DNA of 64,000 bases, from assembly GCA_002342585.1 (NCBI GenBank), contig DDQG01000016.1, positions 62,001-126,000 of the forward strand, written 5' to 3'. The DNA is from Prevotellaceae bacterium UBA2448 (GTDB taxonomy: Bacteria > Bacteroidota > Bacteroidia > Bacteroidales > Bacteroidaceae). Shown here one piece after another: positions 17,756-27,879 of the stretch. The number at the start of each line of letters is the position of its first letter. Positions within the stretch are counted from its first letter, which is position 1. Below the pieces are notes generated by a model that worked only from the letters and a program-made list of their open reading frames with translations, was not told the origin of the DNA and made no database searches. Position numbers and translations under genes: made by a program.

Positions 17756-17786
17756 TTTCTATTTCAAAATATTAGTCTTATCTTTG
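17756..17786 (+). promoter_or_regulatory. Promoter of rimP-nusA-infB
   Basis: TTTC (17756-17759, one mismatch), 19 bp, TATCTTTG (17779-17786). The likely transcript start is about 17792, just before a GC-rich hairpin. Confidence 0.7.
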
Positions 17787-17797
17787 TCACCCGAATT

Positions 17798-17822
17798 GAG
17801 GGGACCCATGAGGTTTCCCCTC
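17798..17822 (+). promoter_or_regulatory. Leader hairpin upstream of rimP
   Basis: GAGGGGA (17798-17804) pairs with TCCCCTC (17816-17822) around an 11-base loop and is followed by TTTGTTTTATAT. It would be the first structured element of the transcript, a few bases from its 5' end. It may work as an attenuator, mRNA stabiliser or protein-binding site for a ribosome-biogenesis feedback. Confidence 0.6.
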
Positions 17823-17844
17823 TTTGTTTTATATATAGTTTACT

Positions 17845-18312
17845 ATGATAGATAAGAAATTAGTAACAGATTTAGCAAACGAGTGGCTTCAAGGAAAAGA
17901 ATATTTTCTTGTTGAGGCTAATGTGGATAACCAAAACAAAATCACTGTGGAGATAGACCACAAGGATGGCGTTTGGATTGAAGATTGTTGTGAACTGAGT
18001 AAGTTTATCGAAGAGCATTTAGATCGCGATGTAGAGGATTTTGAACTCGAAGTCGGCAGTGCTGGCATCGGACAACCATTCAAGGTTTTGCAACAATACA
18101 AGAATGCTATTGGTTATGATGTAGAATTGATGACTTCTGATGGTAAGAAGATGGAGGGTGAAATGAAAGAGGCATCGGAGTCTGGATTCACCGTAGTCGT
18201 TACTGAAAAACAAAAGGTAGAGGGGAAGAAGCGTCCTGTCATGGTTGATGTTGAAAAGACTTTCAGTTATGACGATGTGAAGTGGGTGAAGAGTATAATA
18301 GATTTCAAATAA
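17845..18312 (+). CDS. rimP: Ribosome maturation factor RimP
   Basis: The 155-residue protein has the RimP two-domain layout: an N-terminal alpha/beta domain with FLVEANVDNQNKITVEIDHKDG and DCCELSKFIEEHLDRDVEDFELEVGSAGIGQPF (the usual SPG motif reads SAG here), then a C-terminal SH3-like barrel. It helps assemble the 30S subunit. It is followed within 16 bp by nusA and then infB, the classic order in most bacteria, which confirms the call. Confidence 0.95.
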   Translation: MIDKKLVTDLANEWLQGKEYFLVEANVDNQNKITVEIDHKDGVWIEDCCELSKFIEEHLDRDVEDFELEVGSAGIGQPFKVLQQYKNAIGYDVELMTSDGKKMEGEMKEASESGFTVVVTEKQKVEGKKRPVMVDVEKTFSYDDVKWVKSIIDFK

Positions 18313-18328
18313 TAAATACAATATAATT

Positions 18329-19594
18329 ATGGCAATTAAAAAGAAAACAGATCAGGTCAACTTGATTGACACTTTCAAGGATTTCAAGGAGACAAAGAAC
18401 ATTGACCGCACCACGCTTGTAAGTGTGTTGGAGGATTCGTTCCGTAGTGTGTTACAGAAAACGTATGGTTCGGATGAGAACTTCGATGTAATCGTAAACC
18501 CTGACAAGGGCGACTTCGAAATCTACCGTAATCGTACTGTTGTTGCTGATGGTGAAGTGAAGAATCCAAACACAGAGATTTCATTGAGCGAGGCTCAGAA
18601 AATTGACGATGACTATGAGATTGGTGAGGAAGTATCAGAAAAAGTTCATTTTGACGACTTCGGCCGCCGTGCAATCTTGACTCTTCGTCAGACTATGGCT
18701 AGTAAGATTCTTGATCTTGAGCACGATAACCTATATAATAAATATGTGGAGAAAGTAGGACAAATAGTAACTGCTGAAGTATATCAGATTTGGAAACGTG
18801 AGGTGCTCCTTCTCGATGATGAGGGTAACGAACTTCTCTTACCTAAGAGTGAGCAGATTCCTACCGACTTCTTCCGTAAGCGCGAACCAGCTCGTGCGGT
18901 TGTGCTTCGTGTTGACAATCAGAATAACAATCCTAAGATTATTTTGAGTCGTACAGCTCCTGAATTTTTGCAGCGTTTGTTGGAGAACGAAGTTCCTGAA
19001 ATCAATGATGGCTTGATTACTATCCGTAAGATTGCTCGTATCCCAGGCGAGCGTGCTAAGATTGCCGTTGAGAGCTACAACGAGCGTATTGACCCAGTAG
19101 GTGCCTGTGTAGGTGTGAAGGGTAGCCGTATTCACGGAATTGTTCGTGAACTCCATAACGAGAATATCGACGTTATCAATTTTACAAGCAATACAAAACT
19201 GTTTATTCAGCGTGCTTTGGCACCTGCTCACGTTTCTAGTATCGTGCTGAACGAAGAAGATAAGAAAGCAGAAGTATATCTGCAGCCAGATCAGGTGAGT
19301 CTTGCTATTGGTAAGAATGGACAGAATATAAAACTTGCCAGCATGCTTACTGGATATACAATCGACGTATTCCGTGAATTGGATGGCAACGAGCCAACTG
19401 AAGAGGATATCTATTTGGATGAGTTTAAGGATGAGGTTGATGAGTGGATAATCGATGCTATCAAAGCTATCGGTCTTGATACCGCTAAGTCTGTTCTCAA
19501 TGCTCCACGCGAAATGCTCATTGAGAAAGCAGACCTCGAAGAAGCTACAGTAGATGAATTGTTGAAGACACTTCGTGCTGAATTTGAAGATTAA
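18329..19594 (+). CDS. nusA: Transcription termination/antitermination factor NusA
   Basis: The 421-residue protein carries the N-terminal RNA polymerase-binding domain, an S1 domain (about 130-200), and two KH domains with the signature ERIDPVGACVGVKGSRIHGIVRELHNENIDVI (about 250-280) and SLAIGKNGQNIKLASMLTGYTIDV. The C-terminal acidic repeats of enterobacterial NusA are absent and replaced by a short acidic/helical tail, normal for Bacteroidota. It binds elongating RNA polymerase and controls pausing, termination and antitermination. Confidence 0.97.
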   Translation: MAIKKKTDQVNLIDTFKDFKETKNIDRTTLVSVLEDSFRSVLQKTYGSDENFDVIVNPDKGDFEIYRNRTVVADGEVKNPNTEISLSEAQKIDDDYEIGEEVSEKVHFDDFGRRAILTLRQTMASKILDLEHDNLYNKYVEKVGQIVTAEVYQIWKREVLLLDDEGNELLLPKSEQIPTDFFRKREPARAVVLRVDNQNNNPKIILSRTAPEFLQRLLENEVPEINDGLITIRKIARIPGERAKIAVESYNERIDPVGACVGVKGSRIHGIVRELHNENIDVINFTSNTKLFIQRALAPAHVSSIVLNEEDKKAEVYLQPDQVSLAIGKNGQNIKLASMLTGYTIDVFRELDGNEPTEEDIYLDEFKDEVDEWIIDAIKAIGLDTAKSVLNAPREMLIEKADLEEATVDELLKTLRAEFED

Positions 19595-19656
19595 GTTCGT
19601 AGCTGCTTCTTAATGCATTTTTTCCATTTATAAATTCAAATTTTGATTCAACTTAG

Positions 19657-22443
19657 ATGGCAGTAAGATTAAATAAAGCATTAAAAGAACTTAATGTAGG
19701 AATCAATACAGTTGCTGAATTCCTACAGAAGAAAGGTGTGCCCCTTGAGGATGCTACACCTAACGCTAAACTCACTGACGAACAGCATACTCTGTTAATG
19801 AAGGAGTTTGGTAGTGATAAGACTTTGCATTCCGAAGTGAAAGCTGATATCCAGAAACGAAAGGAGCGTGAGGAGCGTGAAAAGCAGGAACGTAAGGATC
19901 GTGAACGCGAGGAACGTGAGCGCAAAGAAAAAGAGGCTCGTTTGGAGAAAGAACGCTTAGAAAAAGAACGTGAAGAACGTAAGCCTCAAGTTAAGATTGT
20001 TGGCAATATCAACGATATAAAGGAAGAAGAACGCAAACGTAAAGAAGAGAAGGCTGCCGCTGAGGCTGCTGCAAAAGCTGCTGCCGAAGAAGAAGCAAAG
20101 GCAAAAGCTGCTGCTAAGGCTGAATCTGAGAATGCTCAGAAAAAAGCTAACGAGTCTCAAGTTTCTTCTGATCGTTTAGAGGCAAACTCTGATGGTGTGT
20201 ACCGCTTGAGTGCTCCAGAAGGTAGTGGTGTACAATTCAAACAAGTCGGTTTCATCGACCTTGATAGCATCAATTCTAAGACTCGTCCAGATCGAAAGAG
20301 TGCAAGTGAACGCAAGAAGGAACGTCAGGAAAAACGTCAGCAACAAACTGCTCAACAGGACGGTGGTAAGAAAAAACGTAACCGTATTGGCAAAGAAAAG
20401 ATTGATGTAGAGGCTGCTAGCAAACAGGCAAGCAGTCAGCCAGCTAAGAAGCAGGGTGGTCAGCCGGGACAGTTCAATCAGCAACCTCAGCAAGCTGGTG
20501 GTAAGAAGAAAAAGAAGAATAAGGCTATTAAACCACAGGAACTGAGTGACGAGGAGGTAGCAAAGCAGGTGAAAGATACTCTCGCACGTCTTACACAAAA
20601 ACAGGAAAAGAAGGGTGTGAAGTATCGTAAGGAGAAGCGTGAAGCAGTACGTGAACGTATTGCGGAGGAGGAAGAGTTGGAAAGCATGGAGAACAAAGTG
20701 CTGAAACTTACCGAATTCGTTACAGTCAGCGACTTGGCTACCATGATGGATGTACCTGTTACAAAAGTTATAGGTACATGTATGTCTATTGGTATGATGG
20801 TAAGTATCAACCAGCGACTCGATGCTGAAACAATCAATATTGTTGCCGAGGAATTTGGTTTTACTACAAGTTACGTAAGTGAAGAAGTTAGTAATGCCAT
20901 CGAGGAAGAGGAGGATGCAGCAGAAGACCTTGAGACACGTGCTCCTATTATTACTGTCATGGGTCACGTTGACCATGGTAAGACTTCACTCCTCGACTAT
21001 GTGCGAAATACAAATGTGATTGCAGGAGAAGCCGGAGGTATCACTCAGCATATTGGTGCTTACAATGTGAAATTGAAGAATGGAAAACGAATTACCTTCC
21101 TTGATACCCCAGGTCATGAAGCGTTTACTGCCATGCGTGCCCGTGGTGCACAGGTTACGGATATCGCCATCATCATCATTGCAGCCGATGATGCTATCAT
21201 GCCTCAGACAAAAGAGGCTATTGCTCATGCACAGGCAGCAGGTGTTCCTATGGTATTCGCTATTAATAAGATTGATAAACCAGGGGCAAATCCTGAAAAG
21301 ATAAAAGAGCAGTTGGCAAATATGAACCTGCTTGTAGAGGACTGGGGTGGTAAATACCAGAGTCAGGAAATATCTGCAAAGAAGGGTATCGGTGTTGAGG
21401 AACTGATGGATAAGGTGCTTCTTGAAGCAGAAATGCTCGATTTGAAGGCAAATCCAAACCGTAAGGCTACTGGTTCTATTATCGAATCAACCCTTGACAA
21501 AGGACGTGGTTATGTAGCAACTGTCTTGTGTCAGAACGGAACTCTGCATCAGGGCGATATCGTGTTGGCAGGTACTCACTATGGAAAGATAAAGGCTATG
21601 TTCAATGAGCGCGGTCAGCGCATAGAACAGGCTTTGCCTGCAGAACCAGCCGTTATACTTGGTCTTAATGGCGCTCCTACAGCAGGTGATACTTTCCACG
21701 TTATGGAGTCAGAGCAGGAGGCACGTGAAATCTGTAATAAGCGTGAACAGTTGAAACGTGAACAAGGCTTGCGTACATTGAAACGTGTTGACCTCAACGA
21801 GTTGGGTCGTCGTATTGCACTTGGTGACTTTAAGGAACTTAATCTTGTTGTCAAGGGTGACGTGGACGGTTCTATCGAGGCTCTGTCCGATTCACTCATC
21901 AAACTCTCAACTGAAAAGATTCAAGTTAATGTAATCCATAAGGCTGTAGGACAGATTTCTGAAAGCGATGTGACACTTGCCAGTGCTTCTGATGCTATCA
22001 TTATTGGTTTCCAGGTTCGTCCGTCAGCTGCAGCTCGTAAGTTGGCAGAACAGGAAGGTGTTGATATCCGTCTCTACTCGATTATCTATGATACCATCGA
22101 AGAGATTAAGGATGCAATGGAAGGTATGCTTGCTCCTACTATGAAGGAGGAAGTAACTGGTCAGGCAGAAGTTCGTCAGGTATATAAGATTACTAAGGTT
22201 GGTACTGTAGCAGGTTGTTGGGTTACTGAAGGTAAGATTCACCGTACCGACAAGATTCGTGTTATTCGCGATGGAATCGTTGTTTATACTGGCGCAATCC
22301 TTGCTCTGAAGCGATTCAAAGATGATGTTAAGGAGGTCGGTCGTGACTTTGAATGCGGTATTTCAATTGTTAACTACAACGACATCCGTGAGGGTGATAC
22401 GTTCGAGACATACAACGAAGTAGAAGTAAAGGCTAAGTTATAA
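19657..22443 (+). CDS. infB: Translation initiation factor IF-2
   Basis: The 928-residue protein has an N-terminal IF2_N segment ([19 protein letters not shown]), a long, low-complexity Lys/Glu/Ala/Gln-rich stretch to about residue 340, a second IF2_N domain, then the GTPase with GHVDHGKTS (about 436-444), DTPGHEAF and NKID, followed by domains II, III and the C-terminal fMet-tRNA-binding domain. It delivers initiator tRNA to the 30S subunit. The charged N-terminal extension is typical in kind for Bacteroidota. It is the third gene of rimP-nusA-infB. Confidence 0.98.
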   Translation: MAVRLNKALKELNVGINTVAEFLQKKGVPLEDATPNAKLTDEQHTLLMKEFGSDKTLHSEVKADIQKRKEREEREKQERKDREREERERKEKEARLEKERLEKEREERKPQVKIVGNINDIKEEERKRKEEKAAAEAAAKAAAEEEAKAKAAAKAESENAQKKANESQVSSDRLEANSDGVYRLSAPEGSGVQFKQVGFIDLDSINSKTRPDRKSASERKKERQEKRQQQTAQQDGGKKKRNRIGKEKIDVEAASKQASSQPAKKQGGQPGQFNQQPQQAGGKKKKKNKAIKPQELSDEEVAKQVKDTLARLTQKQEKKGVKYRKEKREAVRERIAEEEELESMENKVLKLTEFVTVSDLATMMDVPVTKVIGTCMSIGMMVSINQRLDAETINIVAEEFGFTTSYVSEEVSNAIEEEEDAAEDLETRAPIITVMGHVDHGKTSLLDYVRNTNVIAGEAGGITQHIGAYNVKLKNGKRITFLDTPGHEAFTAMRARGAQVTDIAIIIIAADDAIMPQTKEAIAHAQAAGVPMVFAINKIDKPGANPEKIKEQLANMNLLVEDWGGKYQSQEISAKKGIGVEELMDKVLLEAEMLDLKANPNRKATGSIIESTLDKGRGYVATVLCQNGTLHQGDIVLAGTHYGKIKAMFNERGQRIEQALPAEPAVILGLNGAPTAGDTFHVMESEQEAREICNKREQLKREQGLRTLKRVDLNELGRRIALGDFKELNLVVKGDVDGSIEALSDSLIKLSTEKIQVNVIHKAVGQISESDVTLASASDAIIIGFQVRPSAAARKLAEQEGVDIRLYSIIYDTIEEIKDAMEGMLAPTMKEEVTGQAEVRQVYKITKVGTVAGCWVTEGKIHRTDKIRVIRDGIVVYTGAILALKRFKDDVKEVGRDFECGISIVNYNDIREGDTFETYNEVEVKAKL

Positions 22444-22500
22444 ACCTAATTGTCTTCCGTCTTGAGAGGATTTTTATAGGTTTTAACAGCTTACTTATAT

Positions 22501-23118
22501 ATGACGATACTGATTATTATCATTCTCGCCCTTGGTGCAGCTATTGGCTGTTACCAGGGCGCTTTCAAACAGATTGCTAATCTGCTCGGAGTATTGGTTG
22601 GCATCATACTTGCAGCTACACTTTATAAACAAGGTGGTGACTTCCTTGCAGTGAAGAGCGGTGCCAGTGTGGGAGTTGCTCAGATTGCAGCCTTCGTGCT
22701 TATTGTCATTATTGTTCCTGTGCTGCTTGGTTTTGCTGCTACGTTGCTCACCAAACTTTGTTCTACTATTCATTTAGGTTGTCTAAATCGTCTATTGGGT
22801 GCCTTCATCGGAGTGGTGTGCTATGGTTTGCTTTTGAGTTTCGCGTTTAATGTTTATGATTTTGTAGAGAGTAAATTCGGATATGCTCCTCAGGCATTGG
22901 AGCAACGCGAAGACCTTTTTTACAATGTGAAGCATGCATGTCAACCGGTTATTCCTGATTTGTTGATAGTGGCCGACTCAACAGAGGTGGCTCATGGAAC
23001 AAAAGCAAAGAAAGGAGTGAAGGGGGTAGTTGATAAGGCTATTGATAAAGTAGTGGGTGAAAAGGTAAAGTCAGTATTTGGTAATCATGGTGAGGAACTG
23101 TCGGACGAACAAGAGTAA
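22501..23118 (+). CDS. CvpA family membrane protein
   Basis: The 205-residue protein has four membrane segments (about residues 2-20, 25-42, 58-80 and 98-118) in the CvpA pattern, with GAAIGCYQGAFKQIANLLG near the start and LNRLLGAFIGVVCYGLLLS in the last segment, then a Lys-rich cytoplasmic tail. CvpA proteins affect envelope homeostasis and, in enterobacteria, colicin V production; the biochemical role is unsettled. It follows infB by 57 bp and precedes sufB by 37 bp, so it may bridge the two operons. Confidence 0.88.
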   Translation: MTILIIIILALGAAIGCYQGAFKQIANLLGVLVGIILAATLYKQGGDFLAVKSGASVGVAQIAAFVLIVIIVPVLLGFAATLLTKLCSTIHLGCLNRLLGAFIGVVCYGLLLSFAFNVYDFVESKFGYAPQALEQREDLFYNVKHACQPVIPDLLIVADSTEVAHGTKAKKGVKGVVDKAIDKVVGEKVKSVFGNHGEELSDEQE

Positions 23119-23155
23119 TTGAATATTGCGTTTGTGCAAAGAGAGAGAAAAGTAA

Positions 23156-24601
23156 ATGGCAGAAAAGAATGAATATGTAAAATCGGTAGTAAAGAAAGAG
23201 TATGAATATGGATTCACTACCGATGTACATACAGAAATCATAGATAAGGGTCTGAATGAAGACGTGGTTCGACTTATCTCCGCGAAGAAAGGTGAACCCG
23301 ATTGGCTTTTGCAGTTCCGTCTTGAGGCATATCGTTACTGGATTACTCAGCAACAACCGTCATGGGCTCATGTCACTCTGCCTCCAATTGATTATCAGGC
23401 AATATCTTACTATGCTGACCCTACGGCTCGTAAGAAAGATGGAGAACAAAAGGAGATAGATCCTGAACTGATGAAGACATTCGATAAGTTAGGTATCCCA
23501 CTTGAGGAACGTCTTGCTCTTTCTGGAACAGCTGTTGATGCCGTTATGGATTCTGTATCCGTCAAGACAACCTTCAAAGAGAAGTTGTCTGAGAAGGGAA
23601 TTATATTCTGTTCTATATCAGAAGCGGTAAGAGAATATCCTGAGTTGGTTCGTCAGTATCTTGGCACAGTTGTACCATATCGTGATAATTATTTTGCTGC
23701 TCTCAACTCAGCTGTCTTCAGTGATGGCTCTTTTGTTTATATTCCGAAGAATACTCGTTGTCCGATGGAATTGTCAACCTATTTCCGTATCAATGCGATG
23801 AATACTGGTCAGTTTGAACGTACTTTGATTGTCTGTGATGAGGGTTCTTATGTCAGTTATCTTGAGGGTTGTACAGCTCCTATGCGCGATGAGAACCAAT
23901 TGCATGCAGCAATCGTTGAAATCGTGGTTTTGGACAATGCAGAAGTAAAATACTCAACAGTACAAAACTGGTATCCTGGCGATAGTGAAGGTCGTGGCGG
24001 TGTGCTCAATCTTGTTACTAAACGCGGACATCTGCGTGGAGTAAATAGTAAACTCTCATGGACGCAGGTCGAGACAGGTTCTGCTATCACATGGAAATAT
24101 CCGTCTTGTGTACTTTCTGGTGATGGTTCTCAAGCTGAATTCTACTCTGTAGCCGTTACAAATAATCACCAAGAGGCAGATACGGGTACCAAGATGATTC
24201 ATATCGGAAAGAATACTAAATCTACCATCATATCGAAAGGTATCAGTGCTGGACGTTCACAAAATTCATATCGTGGACTTGTTCGTGTGACTAAGAATGC
24301 TGATGGTGCACGCAATTACTCATCGTGCGACTCATTGTTGTTGGGTAATCAGTGCGGAGCTCATACCTTCCCGTATATGGATGTTCAAAACAATACTGCC
24401 ACTGTGGAGCACGAGGCTACCACCTCAAAGATAAATGAAGATCAACTCTTCTACTGTAACCAACGAGGTATTTCGACAGAAGAAGCTGTTGGACTCATAG
24501 TAAACGGCTATGCCAAGGATGTCCTCAATAAACTACCTATGGAATTTGCTGTCGAGGCTCAGAAACTACTCAGCGTTTCCCTCGAAGGGACGGTAGGGTA
24601 G
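23156..24601 (+). CDS. sufB: Fe-S cluster assembly protein SufB
   Basis: The 481-residue protein is full length for SufB and contains the conserved [71 protein letters not shown] and the C-terminal [22 protein letters not shown] with its beta-helix core. SufB forms the scaffold with SufD and the ATPase SufC for building Fe-S clusters. Genes sufC and sufD follow directly. The desulfurase sufS and the sulfur-transfer gene sufE are 7 kb and 19 kb downstream. Confidence 0.98.
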   Translation: MAEKNEYVKSVVKKEYEYGFTTDVHTEIIDKGLNEDVVRLISAKKGEPDWLLQFRLEAYRYWITQQQPSWAHVTLPPIDYQAISYYADPTARKKDGEQKEIDPELMKTFDKLGIPLEERLALSGTAVDAVMDSVSVKTTFKEKLSEKGIIFCSISEAVREYPELVRQYLGTVVPYRDNYFAALNSAVFSDGSFVYIPKNTRCPMELSTYFRINAMNTGQFERTLIVCDEGSYVSYLEGCTAPMRDENQLHAAIVEIVVLDNAEVKYSTVQNWYPGDSEGRGGVLNLVTKRGHLRGVNSKLSWTQVETGSAITWKYPSCVLSGDGSQAEFYSVAVTNNHQEADTGTKMIHIGKNTKSTIISKGISAGRSQNSYRGLVRVTKNADGARNYSSCDSLLLGNQCGAHTFPYMDVQNNTATVEHEATTSKINEDQLFYCNQRGISTEEAVGLIVNGYAKDVLNKLPMEFAVEAQKLLSVSLEGTVG

Positions 24602-24620
24602 TTGAAAGTTGAGAGTTGTG
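24601..24620 (+). repeat. Short heptamer repeat at the sufB stop codon
   Basis: GTTGAAA, GTTGAGA and a partial GTTGTG begin with the last base of the sufB TAG stop codon. Confidence 0.6.
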
Positions 24621-24653
24621 TTCTTAAAACAGTAAATAGTAAACATAATACAT

Positions 24654-25400
24654 ATGTTAGAGATAAAGAATCTGCATGCGCGTGTAGGCGACAAAGAAAT
24701 ATTGAAAGGAATTGATCTTACCATTGCTGATGGTGAGATTCATGCCATCATGGGAACTAATGGAGCAGGAAAAAGTACCCTTAGCAATGTTATAGTGGGT
24801 AATCCTGCTTACGAAGTGACTGAAGGTTCCATTATATTCAATGGTCAGGATCTTCTTAGCATGAACACAGAGGAACGTGCTAATGCAGGTATCTTTATGT
24901 CATTTCAGGCTCCTATTGAAATTCCTGGTGTGTCGATGACTAATTTTATGCGTGCTGCTGTTAATTCACGTAGGAAGGCACAAGGAAAAGAGCCGTTGAA
25001 ATCGACGGATTTCCTTAAGATAATGCGTGAGAAACGTAAACTTGTCGAAATCGACCAGAAACTGATGAATCGTTCTGTCAACGAAGGTTTCTCCGGTGGT
25101 GAACGAAAGCGTAACGAGATATTCCAGATGGCTATGTTGGAGCCTACATTCTGCATCTTGGATGAAACCGACTCTGGTCTTGATGTTGATGCGTTGCGTA
25201 TCGTAGCTGAAGGTTTTAACAAATTGCGAACTAACGAAACATCAGCACTTGTTATTACGCACTATCAGCGATTGCTCGACTATATACGTCCGCAGTTTGT
25301 TCATGTGCTTATAGATGGACGTATCGTGATGACAGAGGGACCTGAACTTGCGCTTAAGATTGAAACAGAAGGATTTGATTGGATAAAAAATCAGCAGTAA
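24654..25400 (+). CDS. sufC: Fe-S cluster assembly ATPase SufC
   Basis: The 248-residue ABC-type ATPase has Walker A GTNGAGKST (about 35-43), the ABC signature NEGFSGGERKRNEI, Walker B CILDETDSGLD and the switch His in VITHYQRLL. The Asp after Glu-Thr and the extended SGGE..KRNEI are specific to SufC. It powers the SufBCD scaffold in the cytoplasm. It ends 2 bp before the preferred start of sufD. Confidence 0.98.
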   Translation: MLEIKNLHARVGDKEILKGIDLTIADGEIHAIMGTNGAGKSTLSNVIVGNPAYEVTEGSIIFNGQDLLSMNTEERANAGIFMSFQAPIEIPGVSMTNFMRAAVNSRRKAQGKEPLKSTDFLKIMREKRKLVEIDQKLMNRSVNEGFSGGERKRNEIFQMAMLEPTFCILDETDSGLDVDALRIVAEGFNKLRTNETSALVITHYQRLLDYIRPQFVHVLIDGRIVMTEGPELALKIETEGFDWIKNQQ

Positions 25401-25402
25401 CT

Positions 25403-26629
25403 GTGAAAAGCGAACAACAATACATAGAATTATATAACGAAGTAAACCAGTTGATTAAGCAGAAAAGTTGCGAACCAATGAACGCGGTTCGTGATGCTGC
25501 CTTTCAGGTTTTTCGTGCTCAGGGATTTCCAACTCAAAAGTTAGAACGATACAAATATACTGATGTGCCAACTGCTTTTGCTCCCAATTATGGTATAAGC
25601 CTCAATTCTGCTGCTATCAATCCATCACAGTATATATATTCCATATCAGCAGCGCCAATTGATATACGTCCATACTATAATAAAATAGCAGATGCAGCAG
25701 ATTCAATTACTGCTCTGAATACAGCTCTTGTGCATGATGGTATTCTTGTTTATGTTCCGAAGAATGAAAATTCTGATGTTCCTATTCAGATTGACAACCA
25801 TCTTAGTGGCAATATATCAACTATGCTGAATCGTCGTCTTCTTATTGTCCTTGAACAGGGAGCTCAGGCGACAGTAATCATAAACGACAAGGGTGGGGTG
25901 CATCCTGATGATATTTCTTTTCTTACTACTCAGGTAGTGGAGGTTTTTTGTCAACCTAATAGTCATCTTGATCTGTACGAAGTGGAAGAAACGGATAAAT
26001 CATGTTCTCGTTTCAGTAATGTATATATACGTGCTGAGCGCGACAGTAGTGTGCGTCATAATTCTATCACTCTGACTAATGGTCTTACACGTAACCTTTG
26101 TGATGCCTATCTTGTTGGAGAAAATGCTCAGCTAACACTTAATGGTTGTGTTATTGGTAGCGAATCTCAGCATATAGACAATAACACGCTCATCCGCCAC
26201 TGTGCTCCTCAGTGTCAGTCAGATCAATTATATAAATATGTGCTTGACGGACATTCTGTAGGTGCTTTTGCAGGAAAGATTCTTGTGGATAAGGATGCTC
26301 AAAAGACCACTTCACAGGAAACAAATGCCAACCTCTGTGCATCGCCAACGGCTCGTATGTATTCTCAGCCAATGCTTGAGATTTATGCCGATGATGTAAA
26401 ATGTAACCATGGTTCCACTGTAGGTGTAATGGATGAGGCAGCACTTTTCTATATGCGTCAACGTGGCATTCCTGAAGCGGAAGCTCGTATGCTTCTGAAA
26501 AACGCCTTCATGGGTGGTGTTATAGACCAGATACCATTACGGAGTCTTCGCGATCGATTATATGTGAAGATTGAAAAACGCTTCCTTGGTGAATATGAAA
26601 AATGTGAAGCGTGCAGACTGTGTAAGTAA
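25403..26629 (+). CDS. sufD: Fe-S cluster assembly protein SufD
   Basis: I prefer the GTG at 25403 (MKSEQQYIELYNEV, 408 residues), 2 bp after the sufC stop; an in-frame TTG at 25379 would overlap sufC by 22 bp. The protein has the SufBD beta-helix fold with VMDEAALFYMRQRGIPEAEARMLLKNAF and KCNHGSTVG near the C-terminus. SufD is the non-catalytic partner of SufB. Its stop codon is 5 bp from the convergent OmpA gene stop, leaving no room for a separate terminator. Confidence 0.95.
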   Translation: MKSEQQYIELYNEVNQLIKQKSCEPMNAVRDAAFQVFRAQGFPTQKLERYKYTDVPTAFAPNYGISLNSAAINPSQYIYSISAAPIDIRPYYNKIADAADSITALNTALVHDGILVYVPKNENSDVPIQIDNHLSGNISTMLNRRLLIVLEQGAQATVIINDKGGVHPDDISFLTTQVVEVFCQPNSHLDLYEVEETDKSCSRFSNVYIRAERDSSVRHNSITLTNGLTRNLCDAYLVGENAQLTLNGCVIGSESQHIDNNTLIRHCAPQCQSDQLYKYVLDGHSVGAFAGKILVDKDAQKTTSQETNANLCASPTARMYSQPMLEIYADDVKCNHGSTVGVMDEAALFYMRQRGIPEAEARMLLKNAFMGGVIDQIPLRSLRDRLYVKIEKRFLGEYEKCEACRLCK

Positions 26630-26634
26630 TGTGG

Positions 26635-27726
26635 TTATTGTCCCATTACGATGACACATCTGTTCTGGTTGTTTTCTTTGAATGGTTGAACAGTGTCGCC
26701 ATACGAGTGTACAGTCATCTTGCCTTCTGGCACACCCTTCGCTTTCAAAGCAGCAGCTACTTTCTCAGCTCTTTGCTTTGAATAATACATATTTACACTT
26801 GGGGTACCAGTGCCTTTGTCTGCATATCCGCTGATTTGAATTTTTCCGTTTTCGTGTTTCTTGCTCCAATCCGCTATTTTCTGGATTATTTCTTCCTTGT
26901 TTACATCAGTTTCGCGGATTGTATATACGATTACTTCGTTCAGCGGTTCTTCAGGTTTTGGCTGCGGCTTTGTCACCACAGGAGGAATTGGTTTTGCAGG
27001 TTCCTCGATTTTCTTTTCTACGTATGTGGGAACTACCACCGGTTCTGCTGTGGTTTTCTTTTTCTTTCTGCCAAAACGATAAGTTACTGATACCTGTGAT
27101 GTAAGCATCCAGTCGCGTTTCTTTTTACTATATTTAGCATTCCAGTCGTCGTGGAGTGAATTCATGTCAACCTCCAAACCCAATTGCCAGTTTTGGTTGA
27201 GACGGAAGTCTCCCATCACACCCATGCGGAATGAAGTGCCGTTAAATTTATCCTTCTGTAAGTTATTGCCCCAAGCATTGCTTACGTCCTCAGTTACCTT
27301 TGTTAAATCAATCTTGGATATGTCGTTATTCCATGCGTGATTGATACCAACGCCAGCCACAAGGCTTACGTCGAACAAACGGTTATAGTTCTTGGAAAAT
27401 AAGTTGAACACATTCAGGATTACATCTACGTCTGCATTGAAGTAGTTATACTTATACTTTTGATTCGTACTTTTGAACCCACCTTTTGACTGCCATCCGT
27501 TCATGTTTACGCGGGCTCCCAGTTCAGGTATTACCATCGCGCCTACTCCGACAGTAAATGTAGGTGACAAGATATCCAGTTGTTTTACGTTGGTAAACGT
27601 AGTATTTCCACCAGCTTGCAACTGCAAGAAGCCGTAAGGACTGAACTCCTTGTCAATCTGTGCGGACATTCTAGCGGGCATTATAACCAGCAGAATTGCT
27701 AATAATATATTTACCAAGTGTTTCAT
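26635..27726 (-). CDS. OmpA family outer membrane protein
   Basis: I start at the ATG at 27726 (MKHLVNILLAILLVIMPARMSAQ), 363 residues with a clear signal peptide. The N-terminal half is a beta-barrel (FSPYGFLQLQAGGN ... SQVSVTYRFGRKKKK), then a Pro/Val/Lys-rich linker (PVVVPTYVEKK), then an OmpA C-terminal peptidoglycan-binding domain with ISGYADKGTGTPSVNMYYSKQRAEKVAAALKAKGVPEGKMTVHSYGD. It anchors the outer membrane to the cell wall. The start choice fits a good promoter at 27756-27786. Confidence 0.95.
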   Translation of the reverse strand: MKHLVNILLAILLVIMPARMSAQIDKEFSPYGFLQLQAGGNTTFTNVKQLDILSPTFTVGVGAMVIPELGARVNMNGWQSKGGFKSTNQKYKYNYFNADVDVILNVFNLFSKNYNRLFDVSLVAGVGINHAWNNDISKIDLTKVTEDVSNAWGNNLQKDKFNGTSFRMGVMGDFRLNQNWQLGLEVDMNSLHDDWNAKYSKKKRDWMLTSQVSVTYRFGRKKKKTTAEPVVVPTYVEKKIEEPAKPIPPVVTKPQPKPEEPLNEVIVYTIRETDVNKEEIIQKIADWSKKHENGKIQISGYADKGTGTPSVNMYYSKQRAEKVAAALKAKGVPEGKMTVHSYGDTVQPFKENNQNRCVIVMGQ

Positions 27727-27755
27727 TAATGGGTATAATTCACCTAATTTCGACG

Positions 27756-27786
27756 CGAAGTTACAAAACCTTCTTCTTACTACAAA
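27756..27786 (-). promoter_or_regulatory. Promoter of OmpA-family gene
   Basis: On the minus strand TTTG (27786-27783), 19 bp, TAACTTCG (27763-27756); same TTCG variant as the fumarase promoter. About 30 bp upstream of the ATG. Confidence 0.7.
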
Positions 27787-27817
27787 ATTAAAATGTAATA
27801 AAATATAAAAATAAGTT

Positions 27818-27856
27818 AAAAATAGTGCCGATTTCCTAAAAAAGGAAGTCGGCACT
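27818..27856 (-). terminator. Rho-independent terminator of the pfkA-glgP operon
   Basis: A 14-bp stem (27824-27837 with 27843-27856, one G-T wobble) closes a 5-base A/T loop and is followed on the minus strand by ATTTTT. It begins about 23 bp past the glgP stop codon and insulates the OmpA promoter. Confidence 0.88.
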
Positions 27857-27879
27857 TAATAATTATGTTTCTGGATTGA

